Of a stretch of 64,000 nt of DNA, positions 7,894-16,367 are shown one piece after another. This DNA comes from Clostridia bacterium. Its GTDB lineage: Bacteria > Bacillota_A > Clostridia > Oscillospirales > CAG-272. The notes below the pieces were generated by a model that did not search any database, was not told the origin of the DNA, and saw nothing but the letters and a program-made list of their open reading frames with translations. The stretch covers positions 77,754-141,753 of the forward strand of contig JAFTSQ010000025.1 in the NCBI GenBank assembly GCA_017467205.1. Reading direction: 5' to 3'. Position numbers and translations under genes: made by a program. The first letter of the stretch is position 1; each line of letters opens with the position of its first letter.

Positions 7894-9540
7894 GTGATTG
7901 CCATAATTAATTTGAAAATACTCAGCGAAAACGGCGAGGTCAAGTTCAAGGCTTACGGCAACGAGATCGACGTCCGTTTTAACGGTGAATACGAGGAGCA
8001 CGATAAAATCAGAATCGAGCTTCTGGACACCGAGTTCGTAAAGATGCAGCTTGACAGTACGCTTGCCGAGTCAATAGTACATATCCCCGACGGAATATTT
8101 GACTTTGAAATACCCTTCGGCAGAGAGCTTGCATGCTGCTATGCACCCGGCGCATTTGTTGGCGACAGTCACAGAATAATCTGTGCCGAGCCGACTGAGG
8201 CGGAGATATACGGCGAGCGCGTCATATCTCTCAACTCGCACGATCGGCACAACGTGCCTAAATACTTCCCGCACGCTGTTGCGAATTTCGTAACGAGAGA
8301 AGACCCGTGCTTCTTCGAGCGCAACGCTATCGACGGAATTACCGATAACCTCGGTCACGGAGCATATCCTTTTCATTCTTGGGGAGGCGGACTTCGCGAG
8401 GACCTTGAGTTTGAGGTTCATTTCGGATGCGAGGTAGAGGTCAGCCGCGCGGTCATATATCTGCGTGCGGATTTCCCTCACGATACCTATTGGAAGGAAG
8501 CCGACATTGAGTTTTCCGATAAGACGCGAGTTCACGCAGAGCTTCGCGGCGTTGCGGAGGGTCAGGTCGTAGAATTTGAGCCGAAGAAGACCGAGTACGT
8601 AAAGCTTACCGGCTTTAAGCAGCAGCGCCTTGAGGATGGCTCACTCTCGTTTGCGGCGCTTTCACAGCTTGAAATTTTTGGAAAATATCTTAAAAAGGAG
8701 AACGAAGGAATGGAAGTCAGAGACGCATCAAACGCAAAGGACGTGCGTTATTACACAACGGATAGACTCAGAGAGGAGTTCCACATAGCGAACCTCTTTA
8801 CGAAGGATAATATCAGAATGGTATACAGCCATACCGACAGAATTATAGTTATCGGTATGATGCCCATTAAGATGGAGCTCAAGCTTGAGGCGGGTAAGGA
8901 ACTTGCCGCAGATTACTTCCTTGAGCGCCGCGAGCTCGGCTGTATCAACATCGGCGGCCCGGGCGTTATCACCATTGACGGTGAGCGTTACGAGATGAAC
9001 CCCCGTGACGGTATCTACGTAGGAAAGGGTCACCGCGACCTTCGCTTCGTCAGCACAGACGAGTCGAATCCCGCAAAGTTCTACATCACCTCTTGCCCCG
9101 CTCACACCGAGTATCCTACGGTGAAAATCGATATTACCAAGGCGCGTAAAGTGCCCTGCGGCTCGGTTGAGGATTGCAACAAGAGAGTTATCAATCAGTA
9201 CATACACCCCGATGTAATGAAGTCCTGCCAGCTTGCAATGGGACTTACTCAGCTTGAGGTCGGCTCTAACTGGAACACTATGCCTTGCCACACCCACGAC
9301 AGAAGAATGGAGGTTTACCTCTATCTCGATATGGGTGCAAACGACGCGGTATTCCATATGATGGGCGAGCCCAAGGAAACAAGACATATCGTTATGCACA
9401 ATGAGGAAGCGGTTATCTCCCCCTCTTGGTCTATCCACTCCGGCGTCGGAACGAAGAACTATTCGTTCATCTGGGCTATGTGCGGCGAGAACCAGGAATT
9501 CGACGATATGGACCATATCGAAACCAAGGAACTCAGATAA
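7894..9540 (+). CDS. kduI: 4-deoxy-L-threo-5-hexosulose-uronate ketol-isomerase with an extra N-terminal domain
   Basis: The C-terminal ~276 residues (from residue 273, MEVRDASNAKDV) are a full KduI: a cupin-fold isomerase converting 5-keto-4-deoxyuronate to 3-deoxy-glycero-2,5-hexodiulosonate. The metal-binding histidine cluster (MPCHTHDRRMEVYLY) and the later SPSWSIHSGVGT region are intact. The first ~270 residues are an unrelated beta-rich domain that looks like a carbohydrate-binding or discoidin-type fold (ERNAIDGITDNLGHG; PFHSWGG; KLTGFKQ near its end). The same frame runs through both parts, but KduI has its own Shine-Dalgarno and ATG at 8710, so a separate KduI may also be made. The first start codon is uncertain: GTG at 7894, or TTG at 7912 if AAGGGGTGAT is the ribosome site. 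First gene of the cluster with kduD and two GH88 genes. Confidence 0.9.
   Translation: MIAIINLKILSENGEVKFKAYGNEIDVRFNGEYEEHDKIRIELLDTEFVKMQLDSTLAESIVHIPDGIFDFEIPFGRELACCYAPGAFVGDSHRIICAEPTEAEIYGERVISLNSHDRHNVPKYFPHAVANFVTREDPCFFERNAIDGITDNLGHGAYPFHSWGGGLREDLEFEVHFGCEVEVSRAVIYLRADFPHDTYWKEADIEFSDKTRVHAELRGVAEGQVVEFEPKKTEYVKLTGFKQQRLEDGSLSFAALSQLEIFGKYLKKENEGMEVRDASNAKDVRYYTTDRLREEFHIANLFTKDNIRMVYSHTDRIIVIGMMPIKMELKLEAGKELAADYFLERRELGCINIGGPGVITIDGERYEMNPRDGIYVGKGHRDLRFVSTDESNPAKFYITSCPAHTEYPTVKIDITKARKVPCGSVEDCNKRVINQYIHPDVMKSCQLAMGLTQLEVGSNWNTMPCHTHDRRMEVYLYLDMGANDAVFHMMGEPKETRHIVMHNEEAVISPSWSIHSGVGTKNYSFIWAMCGENQEFDDMDHIETKELR
8695..8712 (+). promoter_or_regulatory. Internal ribosome binding site and in-frame start within kduI
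   Basis: AAGGAG (8695-8700) lies 9 bp before the in-frame ATG at 8710, exactly where canonical KduI proteins begin. This would permit translation of a stand-alone ~276-residue KduI from the same mRNA. Confidence 0.6.
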
Positions 9541-9570
9541 ATTTTAACAAACATATAAGGAGAAACAAAA

Positions 9571-10371
9571 ATGGCAGAAAAGAATTTTTCTCTTAACGGC
9601 AAGGTTGCACTCGTAACGGGCGCATCCTACGGTATCGGCTTTGCAATCGCAAAGGGACTTGCAGCAGCAGGCGCTACTATCGTTTTCAACGATCTCAAGC
9701 AGGAGTTCGTTGATAAGGGTCTTGCAAGCTATGCTGAAGCGGGCATCGACGCAAAGGGCTACGTTTGTGACGTTACCGACGAGGACGCGGTAAACGCTCT
9801 TATCGCAAAGATCGAGGAAGAGGTTGGCGTGGTTGATATTCTCGTAAACAACGCCGGCATTATCAAGAGAATCCCTATGATAGAAATGAAGGCGTCCGAG
9901 TTCAGACAGGTTATCGACGTTGACCTTAACGCACCATTCATCGTATCAAAGGCGGTTATCCCCTCTATGATTAAGAAGGGCGGCGGAAAGATTATCAACA
10001 TCTGCTCGATGATGAGTGAGTTCGGCCGTGAAACCGTTTCCGCATACGCTTCGGCAAAGGGCGGACTTAAGATGCTTACAAGAAATATTGCATCTGAGTA
10101 CGGTCAGTACAACATTCAGTGCAATGGAATCGGCCCGGGTTACATTGCAACTCCCCAGACCGCACCTCTTCGCGAGCCGCAGGCTGACGGCTCGAAGCAC
10201 CCCTTCGATACCTTTATCACCGAAACCAAAACTCCTGCAGGCAGATGGGGCGATCCCGAGGACCTTGCAGGCCCCGCAGTATTCCTTGCATCAAGCGCGT
10301 CCGACTTCGTTAACGGTCAGATCCTTTACGTAGACGGCGGAATCCAGGCATACTTCGGCAAGCAGCCGTAA
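9571..10371 (+). CDS. kduD: 2-dehydro-3-deoxy-D-gluconate 5-dehydrogenase (KduD, SDR family)
   Basis: 266-residue classical short-chain dehydrogenase. The Rossmann glycine motif (TGASYGIGFAIAKGLA, about residue 15), NNAG (about residue 92), the catalytic Ser region (ICSMMSEFGRETVSAYASAKGG) with the YxxxK pair at about 155-159, and a C-terminal VDGG are all present. It reduces the KduI product to 2-keto-3-deoxygluconate with NAD(P)H. Located 30 bp after kduI with a good AAGGAG site, so cotranscribed. Gluconate 5-dehydrogenase is the close alternative, but the KduI and GH88 neighbours favour KduD. Confidence 0.92.
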   Translation: MAEKNFSLNGKVALVTGASYGIGFAIAKGLAAAGATIVFNDLKQEFVDKGLASYAEAGIDAKGYVCDVTDEDAVNALIAKIEEEVGVVDILVNNAGIIKRIPMIEMKASEFRQVIDVDLNAPFIVSKAVIPSMIKKGGGKIINICSMMSEFGRETVSAYASAKGGLKMLTRNIASEYGQYNIQCNGIGPGYIATPQTAPLREPQADGSKHPFDTFITETKTPAGRWGDPEDLAGPAVFLASSASDFVNGQILYVDGGIQAYFGKQP

Positions 10372-10388
10372 TAACATAAGACTTAAAT

Positions 10389-10416
10389 TACCGAGTGCCT
10401 TATAAAGTGCTCGGTA
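10389..10416 (+). terminator. Hairpin after kduD, possible attenuating terminator
   Basis: An imperfect stem ACCGAG ... CTCGGT followed by a short TAATTT. The T-run is weak, so this may only reduce read-through into the GH88 genes. Confidence 0.45.
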
Positions 10417-10456
10417 ATTTGCGGTGGAGGAAGTTTGAAAATAGATTCTCAAACTC

Positions 10457-10523
10457 GTCGTTTGTGTCTTTCGTTCCGTAAGGGATGGAACGAATTTCCT
10501 CACGGGAATCGAAGACAAACGAC
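10457..10523 (+). other. Three-way-junction RNA/DNA structure in the kduD-GH88 gap
   Basis: A long closing stem pairs GTCGTTT (10457-10463) with AAACGAC (10517-10523) and GTCTT (10466-10470) with AAGAC (10512-10516). Inside are two hairpins: CGTTCC/GGAACG (10472-10492) and TTCC/GGAA (10496-10508). It ends about 10 bp before the ribosome site of the first GH88 gene, so it could be an mRNA processing, stabilising or regulatory element. No known riboswitch class is recognised. Confidence 0.5.
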
Positions 10524-10550
10524 CGCACTAAGAAAGGAATGGTCATAAAA

Positions 10551-11735
10551 ATGAAAAATCACGAGCAGCTTATAAATGAGAACAAAGCGTGGGCAGAGGG
10601 TGTCTTCAAGAAGATAGACAATAAAATGAGGTCTGTTACCCTCCGTTCTCGCGACAAGGTTGGCGTTGACGGAGTTGACGCTGACGGAATACATAAAAAA
10701 AGCCGCCTGTCCTTCTGGACGAGCGGATTCTGGGGAGCACTCAACTATCTGCTCTACGAGCACACAAAGGATGAGGAGTATCTCAAAACCGCCAAGGCAT
10801 CCGAGCGGGGAATGGACGAGGCGTTTCTCGATTTCGAAAGTCTTCACCACGACGTCGGATTTATGTGGCACATTCTCTCGGGCGTCGGATACAGACTGAC
10901 GGGGGACGAGGCATCCCGTGTAAGAAATCTCTTCGCGGCATCCACTCTTTCCGGTCGCTTTATCCTGAACGGCGGATACATCCGCGCGTGGAATGCAAAC
11001 AGGTCCGGCGAGGACGGCAAGGACATCAACGAAGGAAGAACGATCGTTGACTGTATGATGAACGTTCCGCTTCTTTATTGGGCATCTCGCGAGATAGGCG
11101 ACGACCGCTTCAAGCAGATTGCTATGGCACACGCCGACAGAACTATCGAGGACCATATCCGTCCCGACGGCTCGGTCGTGCATATAGTCGACCGTGACAG
11201 AGAAAGCGGCGAGGTTGTTGCAACACGTGGCGGACAGGGCTATGCGGTTGGCTCGTCCTGGTCGCGCGGACAGGCGTGGGGTCTTTACGGCTTCGTCCTC
11301 TCCTATATTCACACGGGCGAGGTGAGATATCTCGACGCGGCAAAGAGAATAGCAAACTACTTTATTGCAAGCTGCTGCGACGATTGGCTTCCGAGGGTTG
11401 ACTTCCGCTCACCCTCCGAGCCTGTGTATTACGACTCGACCGCCGGTGCTATCGCGGCTTGCGGACTTATAGAGCTCGGCAAGATACTTCCCGAGCACGA
11501 GGGCGGAATGTACACGAATGCGGCTATCAATATCCTTCGCGCAATGGAGAAGTCGTTCTGCAACTTCGACCCCGCAAACGACCATATGCTCGACTACGGC
11601 TCTGTTCGCTATCCCGCTACAAAATCTGATATGGAAAAAATAAACAGCCTTGTCCACATATCTATAATATACGGCGACTATTTCTACACCGAGGCAATAC
11701 TCAAGCTCATGGGATCGGAGTTCCTTCCTTGGTAA
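10551..11735 (+). CDS. Unsaturated glucuronyl hydrolase, GH88 (copy 1)
   Basis: 394-residue (alpha/alpha)6-barrel enzyme that hydrates the C4=C5 double bond of unsaturated uronic acids at the non-reducing end of oligosaccharides left by polysaccharide lyases. Both family Asp motifs are visible: HHDVGFMWH (about residue 100) and TIVDCMMNVPLLYWA (about residue 165). There is no signal peptide, so it acts in the cytoplasm on imported oligosaccharides. I start at ATG 10551 because it aligns with the start of copy 2 (MKNYKQL) and an AAAGGA lies upstream; the longer frame starts inside the structured intergenic element. Released product feeds KduI. Confidence 0.93.
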   Translation: MKNHEQLINENKAWAEGVFKKIDNKMRSVTLRSRDKVGVDGVDADGIHKKSRLSFWTSGFWGALNYLLYEHTKDEEYLKTAKASERGMDEAFLDFESLHHDVGFMWHILSGVGYRLTGDEASRVRNLFAASTLSGRFILNGGYIRAWNANRSGEDGKDINEGRTIVDCMMNVPLLYWASREIGDDRFKQIAMAHADRTIEDHIRPDGSVVHIVDRDRESGEVVATRGGQGYAVGSSWSRGQAWGLYGFVLSYIHTGEVRYLDAAKRIANYFIASCCDDWLPRVDFRSPSEPVYYDSTAGAIAACGLIELGKILPEHEGGMYTNAAINILRAMEKSFCNFDPANDHMLDYGSVRYPATKSDMEKINSLVHISIIYGDYFYTEAILKLMGSEFLPW

Positions 11736-11764
11736 GTTCACAGTAAAAGAGAGGATTTTTAATA

Positions 11765-12943
11765 ATGAAAAATTATAAGCAGTTATTTGAAGAGAACCTT
11801 CCTTTCGCAAAAGAAACCTTTGAAAAGCTCAGCAAAAAGATGGCAGCTATGGCAGTTCGCTCTCGCGACAAGATAGCCGACGGCGTTGACGAAAACGGAA
11901 TGCACGTTGCAACCGTTCCACAGGATTGGACGAGCGGCTTCTGGGGCGGAACTAATGCAATGCTCTATGAATTCACAAAGAACGAGGACTACCTCGCTTG
12001 TGCAAAGAGCATCGAGGGTCAACTCGACGAGGCTCTCAGAGATTTCAAGACGCTCCACCACGACGTTGGATTTATGTGGCATATTCTCTCCGGTGCTCTT
12101 TACAGAATAACCGGAGATGAGAACTCGCGCATCCGCAACTTCTTCGCGGCAACCAGCCTTTCCTCCCGCTACGTTCTCAACGGCGGCTTTATCCGCGCTT
12201 GGAACACCTGGTCGGGAAAGACTACTCCCGAGGAGGACTGCAACTACGACAGGACTATCGTCGACTGTATGATGAACATACCGCTTCTTTATTGGGCATC
12301 CCGTGAGATAGGCGACGACCGCTATAAGCAGGTAGCTATGGCGCACGCCGATATGTGCATTCGCGACCACGTCCGTCCCGATGGCTCGGTCGTTCATATC
12401 GTTGACCATAACAGAAAAACAGGTGAGGTTGTAAGAACGCTTGGCGGACAGGGCTATGCGGAAGGCTCGTCCTGGTCGCGCGGACAGGCGTGGGGACTTT
12501 ACGGCTTTACGCTTTCCTTCATCCACACGGGTGAGGTAAGATACCTTGACACCGCAAAGAGAATTGCTAACTACTTTATAGCAAACTGCTGTGACGATTG
12601 GCTTCCGAGAGTTGACTTCCGCTCTCCCGCAGAGCCTGTATACTACGATTCTACCGCAGGTGCTATCGCGGCTTGCGGACTTATAGAGCTCGGCAAGATA
12701 CTTCCCGAGCACGAGGGCGGTATGTATATGCACGCTGCAGTTAAGATGATTCGCGCGCTTACCGAGAACTTCTGCGACTTCGACGAGTCGAACGACCACG
12801 TCCTCGGCTACGGCACGGCGCTTTATCCGATAAACGAAGCAGAGCGCAAGCGCTCAAGACTCCACAGCTCGATAATCTACGGCGACTACTTCTACACCGA
12901 GGCTATCCTCAAGCTCGTCGGCTCCGAATTTCTCCCCTGGTAA
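11765..12943 (+). CDS. Unsaturated glucuronyl hydrolase, GH88 (copy 2)
   Basis: 392 residues, a tandem paralogue of the preceding gene 29 bp downstream. The two align end to end, with long identical stretches such as WASREIGDDR, RGQAWGLYGF and the shared C-terminal EAILKL.GSEFLPW; the catalytic Asp motifs HHDVGFMWH and TIVDCMMN are conserved. They differ most in the first 130 residues and in a short loop near 145-160 (WSGKTTPEEDCNYD here). Keeping two copies suggests different oligosaccharide preferences (for example pectic or glycosaminoglycan disaccharides), which is inference. Confidence 0.93.
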   Translation: MKNYKQLFEENLPFAKETFEKLSKKMAAMAVRSRDKIADGVDENGMHVATVPQDWTSGFWGGTNAMLYEFTKNEDYLACAKSIEGQLDEALRDFKTLHHDVGFMWHILSGALYRITGDENSRIRNFFAATSLSSRYVLNGGFIRAWNTWSGKTTPEEDCNYDRTIVDCMMNIPLLYWASREIGDDRYKQVAMAHADMCIRDHVRPDGSVVHIVDHNRKTGEVVRTLGGQGYAEGSSWSRGQAWGLYGFTLSFIHTGEVRYLDTAKRIANYFIANCCDDWLPRVDFRSPAEPVYYDSTAGAIAACGLIELGKILPEHEGGMYMHAAVKMIRALTENFCDFDESNDHVLGYGTALYPINEAERKRSRLHSSIIYGDYFYTEAILKLVGSEFLPW

Positions 12944-12993
12944 TTGACTTAAAACTGAGCGGAGCGAAATGCTCCGCTCAAAAGGAGTTTTTT

Positions 12994-14289
12994 ATGAAAA
13001 TCAAGACCGTAGAGAAGTCCTACGAGGAGGTTATGGCACTCCCGAAGGCAAAGCATATTCTGCCTCGCCGCCCCTCGATATTCTTCAGAACGCTTGTCAG
13101 ACTGCTCTCGCAAATAGACCTTATGAAAGCGCGTTTTCGCTACACGGGGGCTATCGATAAGAAGGCAGGCCCATATTTCGTTCTGATGAATCACTCAAGC
13201 TTCATCGATCTTAAAATTGCCTCGAAGTTGCTTTATCCGATGCCTTACCACATAGTCTGCACGCACGACGCAATGGTCGGCAAGAGCTGGCTTATGAGAA
13301 GGATAGGCTGCATCCCAACCAAAAAGTTCGTCAGCGACCTTGGTCTTATCCGTGACATCAAGCACGCGATAAGCCATAAAACGAGTGTTTTGATGTACCC
13401 CGAGGCAGGCTACACCTTCGACGGCAAGGCTACCGCAATGCCGAAGCTCGGCAAGCTCTTCAAGATGCTTGACGTGCCCGTCGCGTTTATCGAAACGAAG
13501 GGCGCGTTTGCGCGCGACCCGCTTTATAACGGTCTTCAAATCCGACGCGTTCCAGTAAGCGCCGACGTTCGAGTGCTTCTGACGCAGGATGAGGTTCGCA
13601 CAATGAGCGTTGAGGAGCTTGACGCAAGGGTCGCCCTCGCCTTCGCCTTTGATAACTTCGCGTGGCAGCGCGAAATGGGTGTTAAGATAACCGAAAGCTT
13701 CAGAGCAGACGGACTTGAGCGCATACTCTACCGTTGCGCTCGGTGCGGCAAGGAGGGCGAGATGGTAGGCGAGGGAATCAAGCTCACCTGCCGCGCCTGC
13801 AAGAAGAGCTACACGCTGACCGAGCTCGGCGAGCTTTCGGCAGACGACGGAGAAACCGAATTTTCTCACATTCCCAATTGGTACGAGTGGCAAAGAGGCG
13901 AGGTTCGCCGTGAGCTTCAAGAGGGCACTTACGCGCTTGACGTTCCGGTTGATATCGCTATAATGACCGACTATAAAGCACTTTATAAGGTCGGTCGCGG
14001 CAGGCTCGTTCATACCCTTGAGGGCTTCTACCTCTCGGGCTGTGACGGCAAGCTCGAATATCGCCAATCGGCAAGAGCCTCTTACGGACTGAACGCCGAC
14101 TATTTCTGGTACGAAATAGGCGATATCATTTGTATCGGCAACTCGCATATGCTCTACTACTGCTTCCCGCCGAAACAGATACCCGTCGCCAAGGCGCGCA
14201 TCGCGGCAGAGGAGCTTTATAAGCTGCACGAGGATAGGGAATATCACCATTCCCACGAGATGCAACACAGCGAGCCAATTAAAGTATAA
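12994..14289 (+). CDS. 1-acyl-glycerol-3-phosphate acyltransferase-like protein with zinc ribbon
   Basis: 431 residues. The N-terminal ~220 residues carry the PlsC acyltransferase motifs: NHSSFID (HX4D, about residue 65), and YPEAGYTFDG with the conserved Glu-Gly/Thr region (about residue 135). Residues ~248-275 form a two-knuckle zinc ribbon (CARCG...CRACK), followed by a ~150-residue domain of unknown fold. The PlsC part implies transfer of an acyl chain to a lysophospholipid at the membrane. The zinc-ribbon extension is unusual for plain PlsC and may bind nucleic acid or protein. AAGGAG lies 7 bp before the ATG. The gene is followed by a strong terminator. Confidence 0.8.
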   Translation: MKIKTVEKSYEEVMALPKAKHILPRRPSIFFRTLVRLLSQIDLMKARFRYTGAIDKKAGPYFVLMNHSSFIDLKIASKLLYPMPYHIVCTHDAMVGKSWLMRRIGCIPTKKFVSDLGLIRDIKHAISHKTSVLMYPEAGYTFDGKATAMPKLGKLFKMLDVPVAFIETKGAFARDPLYNGLQIRRVPVSADVRVLLTQDEVRTMSVEELDARVALAFAFDNFAWQREMGVKITESFRADGLERILYRCARCGKEGEMVGEGIKLTCRACKKSYTLTELGELSADDGETEFSHIPNWYEWQRGEVRRELQEGTYALDVPVDIAIMTDYKALYKVGRGRLVHTLEGFYLSGCDGKLEYRQSARASYGLNADYFWYEIGDIICIGNSHMLYYCFPPKQIPVAKARIAAEELYKLHEDREYHHSHEMQHSEPIKV

Positions 14290-14290
14290 T

Positions 14291-14330
14291 AAAAATGCGC
14301 GACGCTCTCCACGGAGCATCGCGCATTTTT
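14291..14330 (+). terminator. Intrinsic terminator after the acyltransferase gene
   Basis: AAAAATGCGCGA ... TCGCGCATTTTT, a strong stem with A-run and T-run flanks. Confidence 0.85.
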
Positions 14331-14388
14331 ATAAAAGTATTCATTTTTATCAAACTCATTCACTTCTCGGCATAATTTTGAAAACGCA

Positions 14389-14416
14389 TTGACACCCGTT
14401 CCTTATTTGATAATAT
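14389..14416 (+). promoter_or_regulatory. Promoter of the degraded locus
   Basis: TTGACA (14389-14394), 16-bp spacer, TAATAT (14411-14416). It points into the remnant genes that follow, suggesting this was once an active operon. Confidence 0.55.
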
Positions 14417-14443
14417 AAAAACAAGAACGAAGCGAGGTGCTGA

Positions 14444-14722
14444 TATGATATCTTTATTGAAAATCTCGGAATGAGCAAGGAAAGCTCTGAGGTTCTTTGT
14501 CATACTGCAGGTCGGCTCTTTACCAACCGCGAAATTAAGCTCTCCGCGTTTAAGTCGGATGCGGACTATACGGTAAAGGTATCGTTGGATTGCGAATACT
14601 CAAACGGCAGATACACCGTCAAGCCCTTTGCTGAAGGGGGAGTGCTCAAGGGTGCAAACGACGCAGTTCGCGCTTACGTGCGCTTTAACTATTGCGTTTA
14701 TGGCGAGGCGCTTCGTGGGTGA
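14444..14722 (+). pseudogene. Small gene or gene remnant, probably frameshifted near its start
   Basis: The best ribosome site and ATG (14445) read only nine codons before a stop. A reading frame offset by one base (YDIFIENLGMSKESSEVL...) continues for about 90 residues to a stop at 14720-14722. This suggests a frameshift next to the original start, or use of the internal ATG at 14471 (83 residues). The product is beta-rich and polar with no recognised domain. It ends where the next short frame begins. Confidence 0.4.
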
Positions 14723-14730
14723 GGAGTATT

Positions 14731-14799
14731 ATGGAAAAATACAACGCAACCCTTCCAGAGAAAATTGCTCCTCTTATAAATTCAGATTGTGCTACTTAA
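14731..14799 (+). pseudogene. Truncated 5' end of a gene (22 codons)
   Basis: ATG at 14731 with a good GAGGAG ribosome site 4 bp upstream, overlapping the stop of the preceding frame. The frame (MEKYNATLPEKIAPLINSD...) stops after 22 codons, and the sequence then runs directly into the 3' end of a convergent AraC-type remnant. It looks like the amputated start of a larger gene at a deletion junction. Confidence 0.4.
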
Positions 14800-14802
14800 G
14801 AT

Positions 14803-15393
14803 CTATAATAGATCGCGAGCTTTTGTCGCACGGGGTGCACCTAACGACTCCGAGGTCTGCCGCGAGGCTATGCGCGAGTTTGCCAGCCTCTTGGTTTCAA
14901 GATACATTTTCGGGGTGGTGCGAAGGTGGGTGCGGAAGAGGCGGTTCAACGTGCTTTGGCTGATATAGTATTTTTCGGTAAAATAAGAGAGCGAGCGTAT
15001 GCTCTTGAAATTCTCGTCAATGTCCTCAAGTATTTTTGAAAGCATTGGCGGCAGAGCTTGGACGGGAGAATCGGAAACGATGAACCGTCTGATAATCGAA
15101 AGAATAATAAGTATAAGTCCGAATTGCTTATGAGTGTCGCCCTCGAGCGAGGCAATTCTCAAGCTCGCGTATATCTCAAGGAGCTCTGCCTTTGCCGCCT
15201 CACTTGGAATTATGAGGTTGTTTTTGCTGAAGCTGTGGCTTGAAAACGGTTCAAACAAAATATAGAGCTCAAGCTCGTTGTGAAGATGAAACGGCCAAAT
15301 TCTCGGCGGGTACATCTCGGCGTCGCTTGCGTAATAATAGTTGATATCGAACGCAGGGATTTTCGGAATACTCAAGCGTATCTGTTCTTCCAT
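14803..15393 (-). pseudogene. Degraded AraC-family regulator
   Basis: 196-residue remnant. It starts like a sugar-sensing AraC regulator (cupin HLHNELELYIL near residue 37), then jumps straight to a segment normally found ~70 residues later (FEPFSSHSFSKNNL), so the cupin core appears deleted. The first DNA-binding helix-turn-helix is recognisable (SLSYFTEKYYISQSTLNRLFRTHLRTTPKMYLETKRLANSRI), but the second HTH is missing and replaced by unrelated residues to a stop. Without a second HTH it should not work as a normal AraC activator. Together with the convergent truncated frames it marks a deletion scar. Confidence 0.7.
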
Positions 15394-15547
15394 TTTCGTC
15401 GCTCCGTGAAATTTTTATATCAGGTGACACTATCATGATTATAATAGCAAAATAGGAATATCCTTGGTATTTTTCGTCAAAAAATATTCAATTTATGTCA
15501 CAGTTGCGGTAATAAACGGAAGTGGCTGTTTGATTTGGAGCATAAAT
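15394..15547. other. Non-coding gap after the AraC remnant
   Basis: AT-rich spacer containing a possible minus-strand promoter region for the AraC remnant. No gene, RNA or clear terminator seen in this part; the hairpin element and terminator that follow are listed separately. Confidence 0.4.
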
Positions 15548-15602
15548 CTTCGTTCTTCCGCCCGTGAGGCATATGAGCATATGTCGAGGGCGGAAAACGG
15601 AG
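15548..15602. repeat. Bulged hairpin element, copy A
   Basis: A long hairpin: outer CTTCGTT/AACGGAG, middle TTCCGCCC (15556-15563) / GGGCGGAA (15588-15595), inner CATATG/CATATG with a two-base loop. The same architecture with a different middle-stem sequence occurs at 21072-21125. Function unknown; could be a structured RNA or a REP-like palindromic repeat. Confidence 0.55.
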
Positions 15603-15676
15603 GTAGAACAAAAAAATGATAAAATGAGGAAAACCAAAGTTTTTCAACCTCAATATGTTCAGAACGTATAAATAGA

Positions 15677-15717
15677 AAGCGTAGGCATTGTTGTAACAAT
15701 ATCTACGCTTCTTTTTG
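15677..15717. terminator. Terminator-like hairpin
   Basis: AAGCGTAG ... CTACGCTT with inner ATTGTT/AACAAT and a downstream CTTTTTG, a little downstream of the 3' end of the S24 repressor gene. Confidence 0.6.
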
Positions 15718-15752
15718 TTCGGTTATGCCCGAATAAAGCTGCCTCCATACCT

Positions 15753-16367
15753 TCATATAACGACACTCTGAAAGGCAACAGCCTTTCCGATTATCTTAAT
15801 GCTCTCAAGCTCGTGCCCTACGTAAACGAGCGGCGCGTAGCGCGGGTTTTCGGGGGAGAGAATGAGCTTTCTTTCCTCGGGATAAAAATAAACTCTCTTG
15901 AGAGTTGCCTCGTCGTTAATTATAACGGCGGCGATTTCGCCGTTGTCGACCGAGCTTTGCGAGCGAATAAAAACGATATCTCCGTCAAAAATGCGAGCGC
16001 CCTGCATCGAGTCGCCGTGTGCGCGCAGACAGAAATCGGCGTTAAGGTCGCCGTCAGCCGCCGCGAAGCTCTCGTGCTCCTCCTCGGCGTATATCGGCTT
16101 GCCGCAGGCAATCTCGCCGAGAATAGGCAGCCGCTTCGTCTTTATCGGGAAAATATTGCCGACCGAGGACGCTTCCCAGCCCATAAGCTCGGATGGGGTC
16201 GTGCCGAGAGCGGCGGCAATAGCCTCGACCTTCTCGGGCGGAATGTTCGTGATAGTTCCGTTTTCGTATCTGTGCACAGTCTGCTTGCTCGTTCCGACGC
16301 GCCGCGCAAGCTCCTCAAGCGTGATTCCGCGCGCCTTGCGCAAGGCCTTGAGCTTATTAGCTAACAT
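15753..16367 (-). CDS. S24/LexA-type repressor with HTH_XRE domain
   Basis: 204 residues from the ATG at 16367 (AAGGGGTG precedes it; the longer frame lacks a site). An N-terminal XRE helix-turn-helix (about 5-60, ITLEELARRVGTSKQTVHRYENGTI) is followed by a LexA-type autoprotease. The cleavage region is around ILGEIACGKPIYAEEE; the catalytic serine lies in HGDSMQGARIFDGD and the lysine in EATLKRVYF. This is the architecture of phage CI-like and stress repressors that self-cleave on RecA activation. It is not canonical LexA, which has a winged HTH. It is divergent from two small unknown genes, with palindromic sites in between that it probably binds. Confidence 0.88.
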   Translation of the reverse strand: MLANKLKALRKARGITLEELARRVGTSKQTVHRYENGTITNIPPEKVEAIAAALGTTPSELMGWEASSVGNIFPIKTKRLPILGEIACGKPIYAEEEHESFAAADGDLNADFCLRAHGDSMQGARIFDGDIVFIRSQSSVDNGEIAAVIINDEATLKRVYFYPEERKLILSPENPRYAPLVYVGHELESIKIIGKAVAFQSVVI

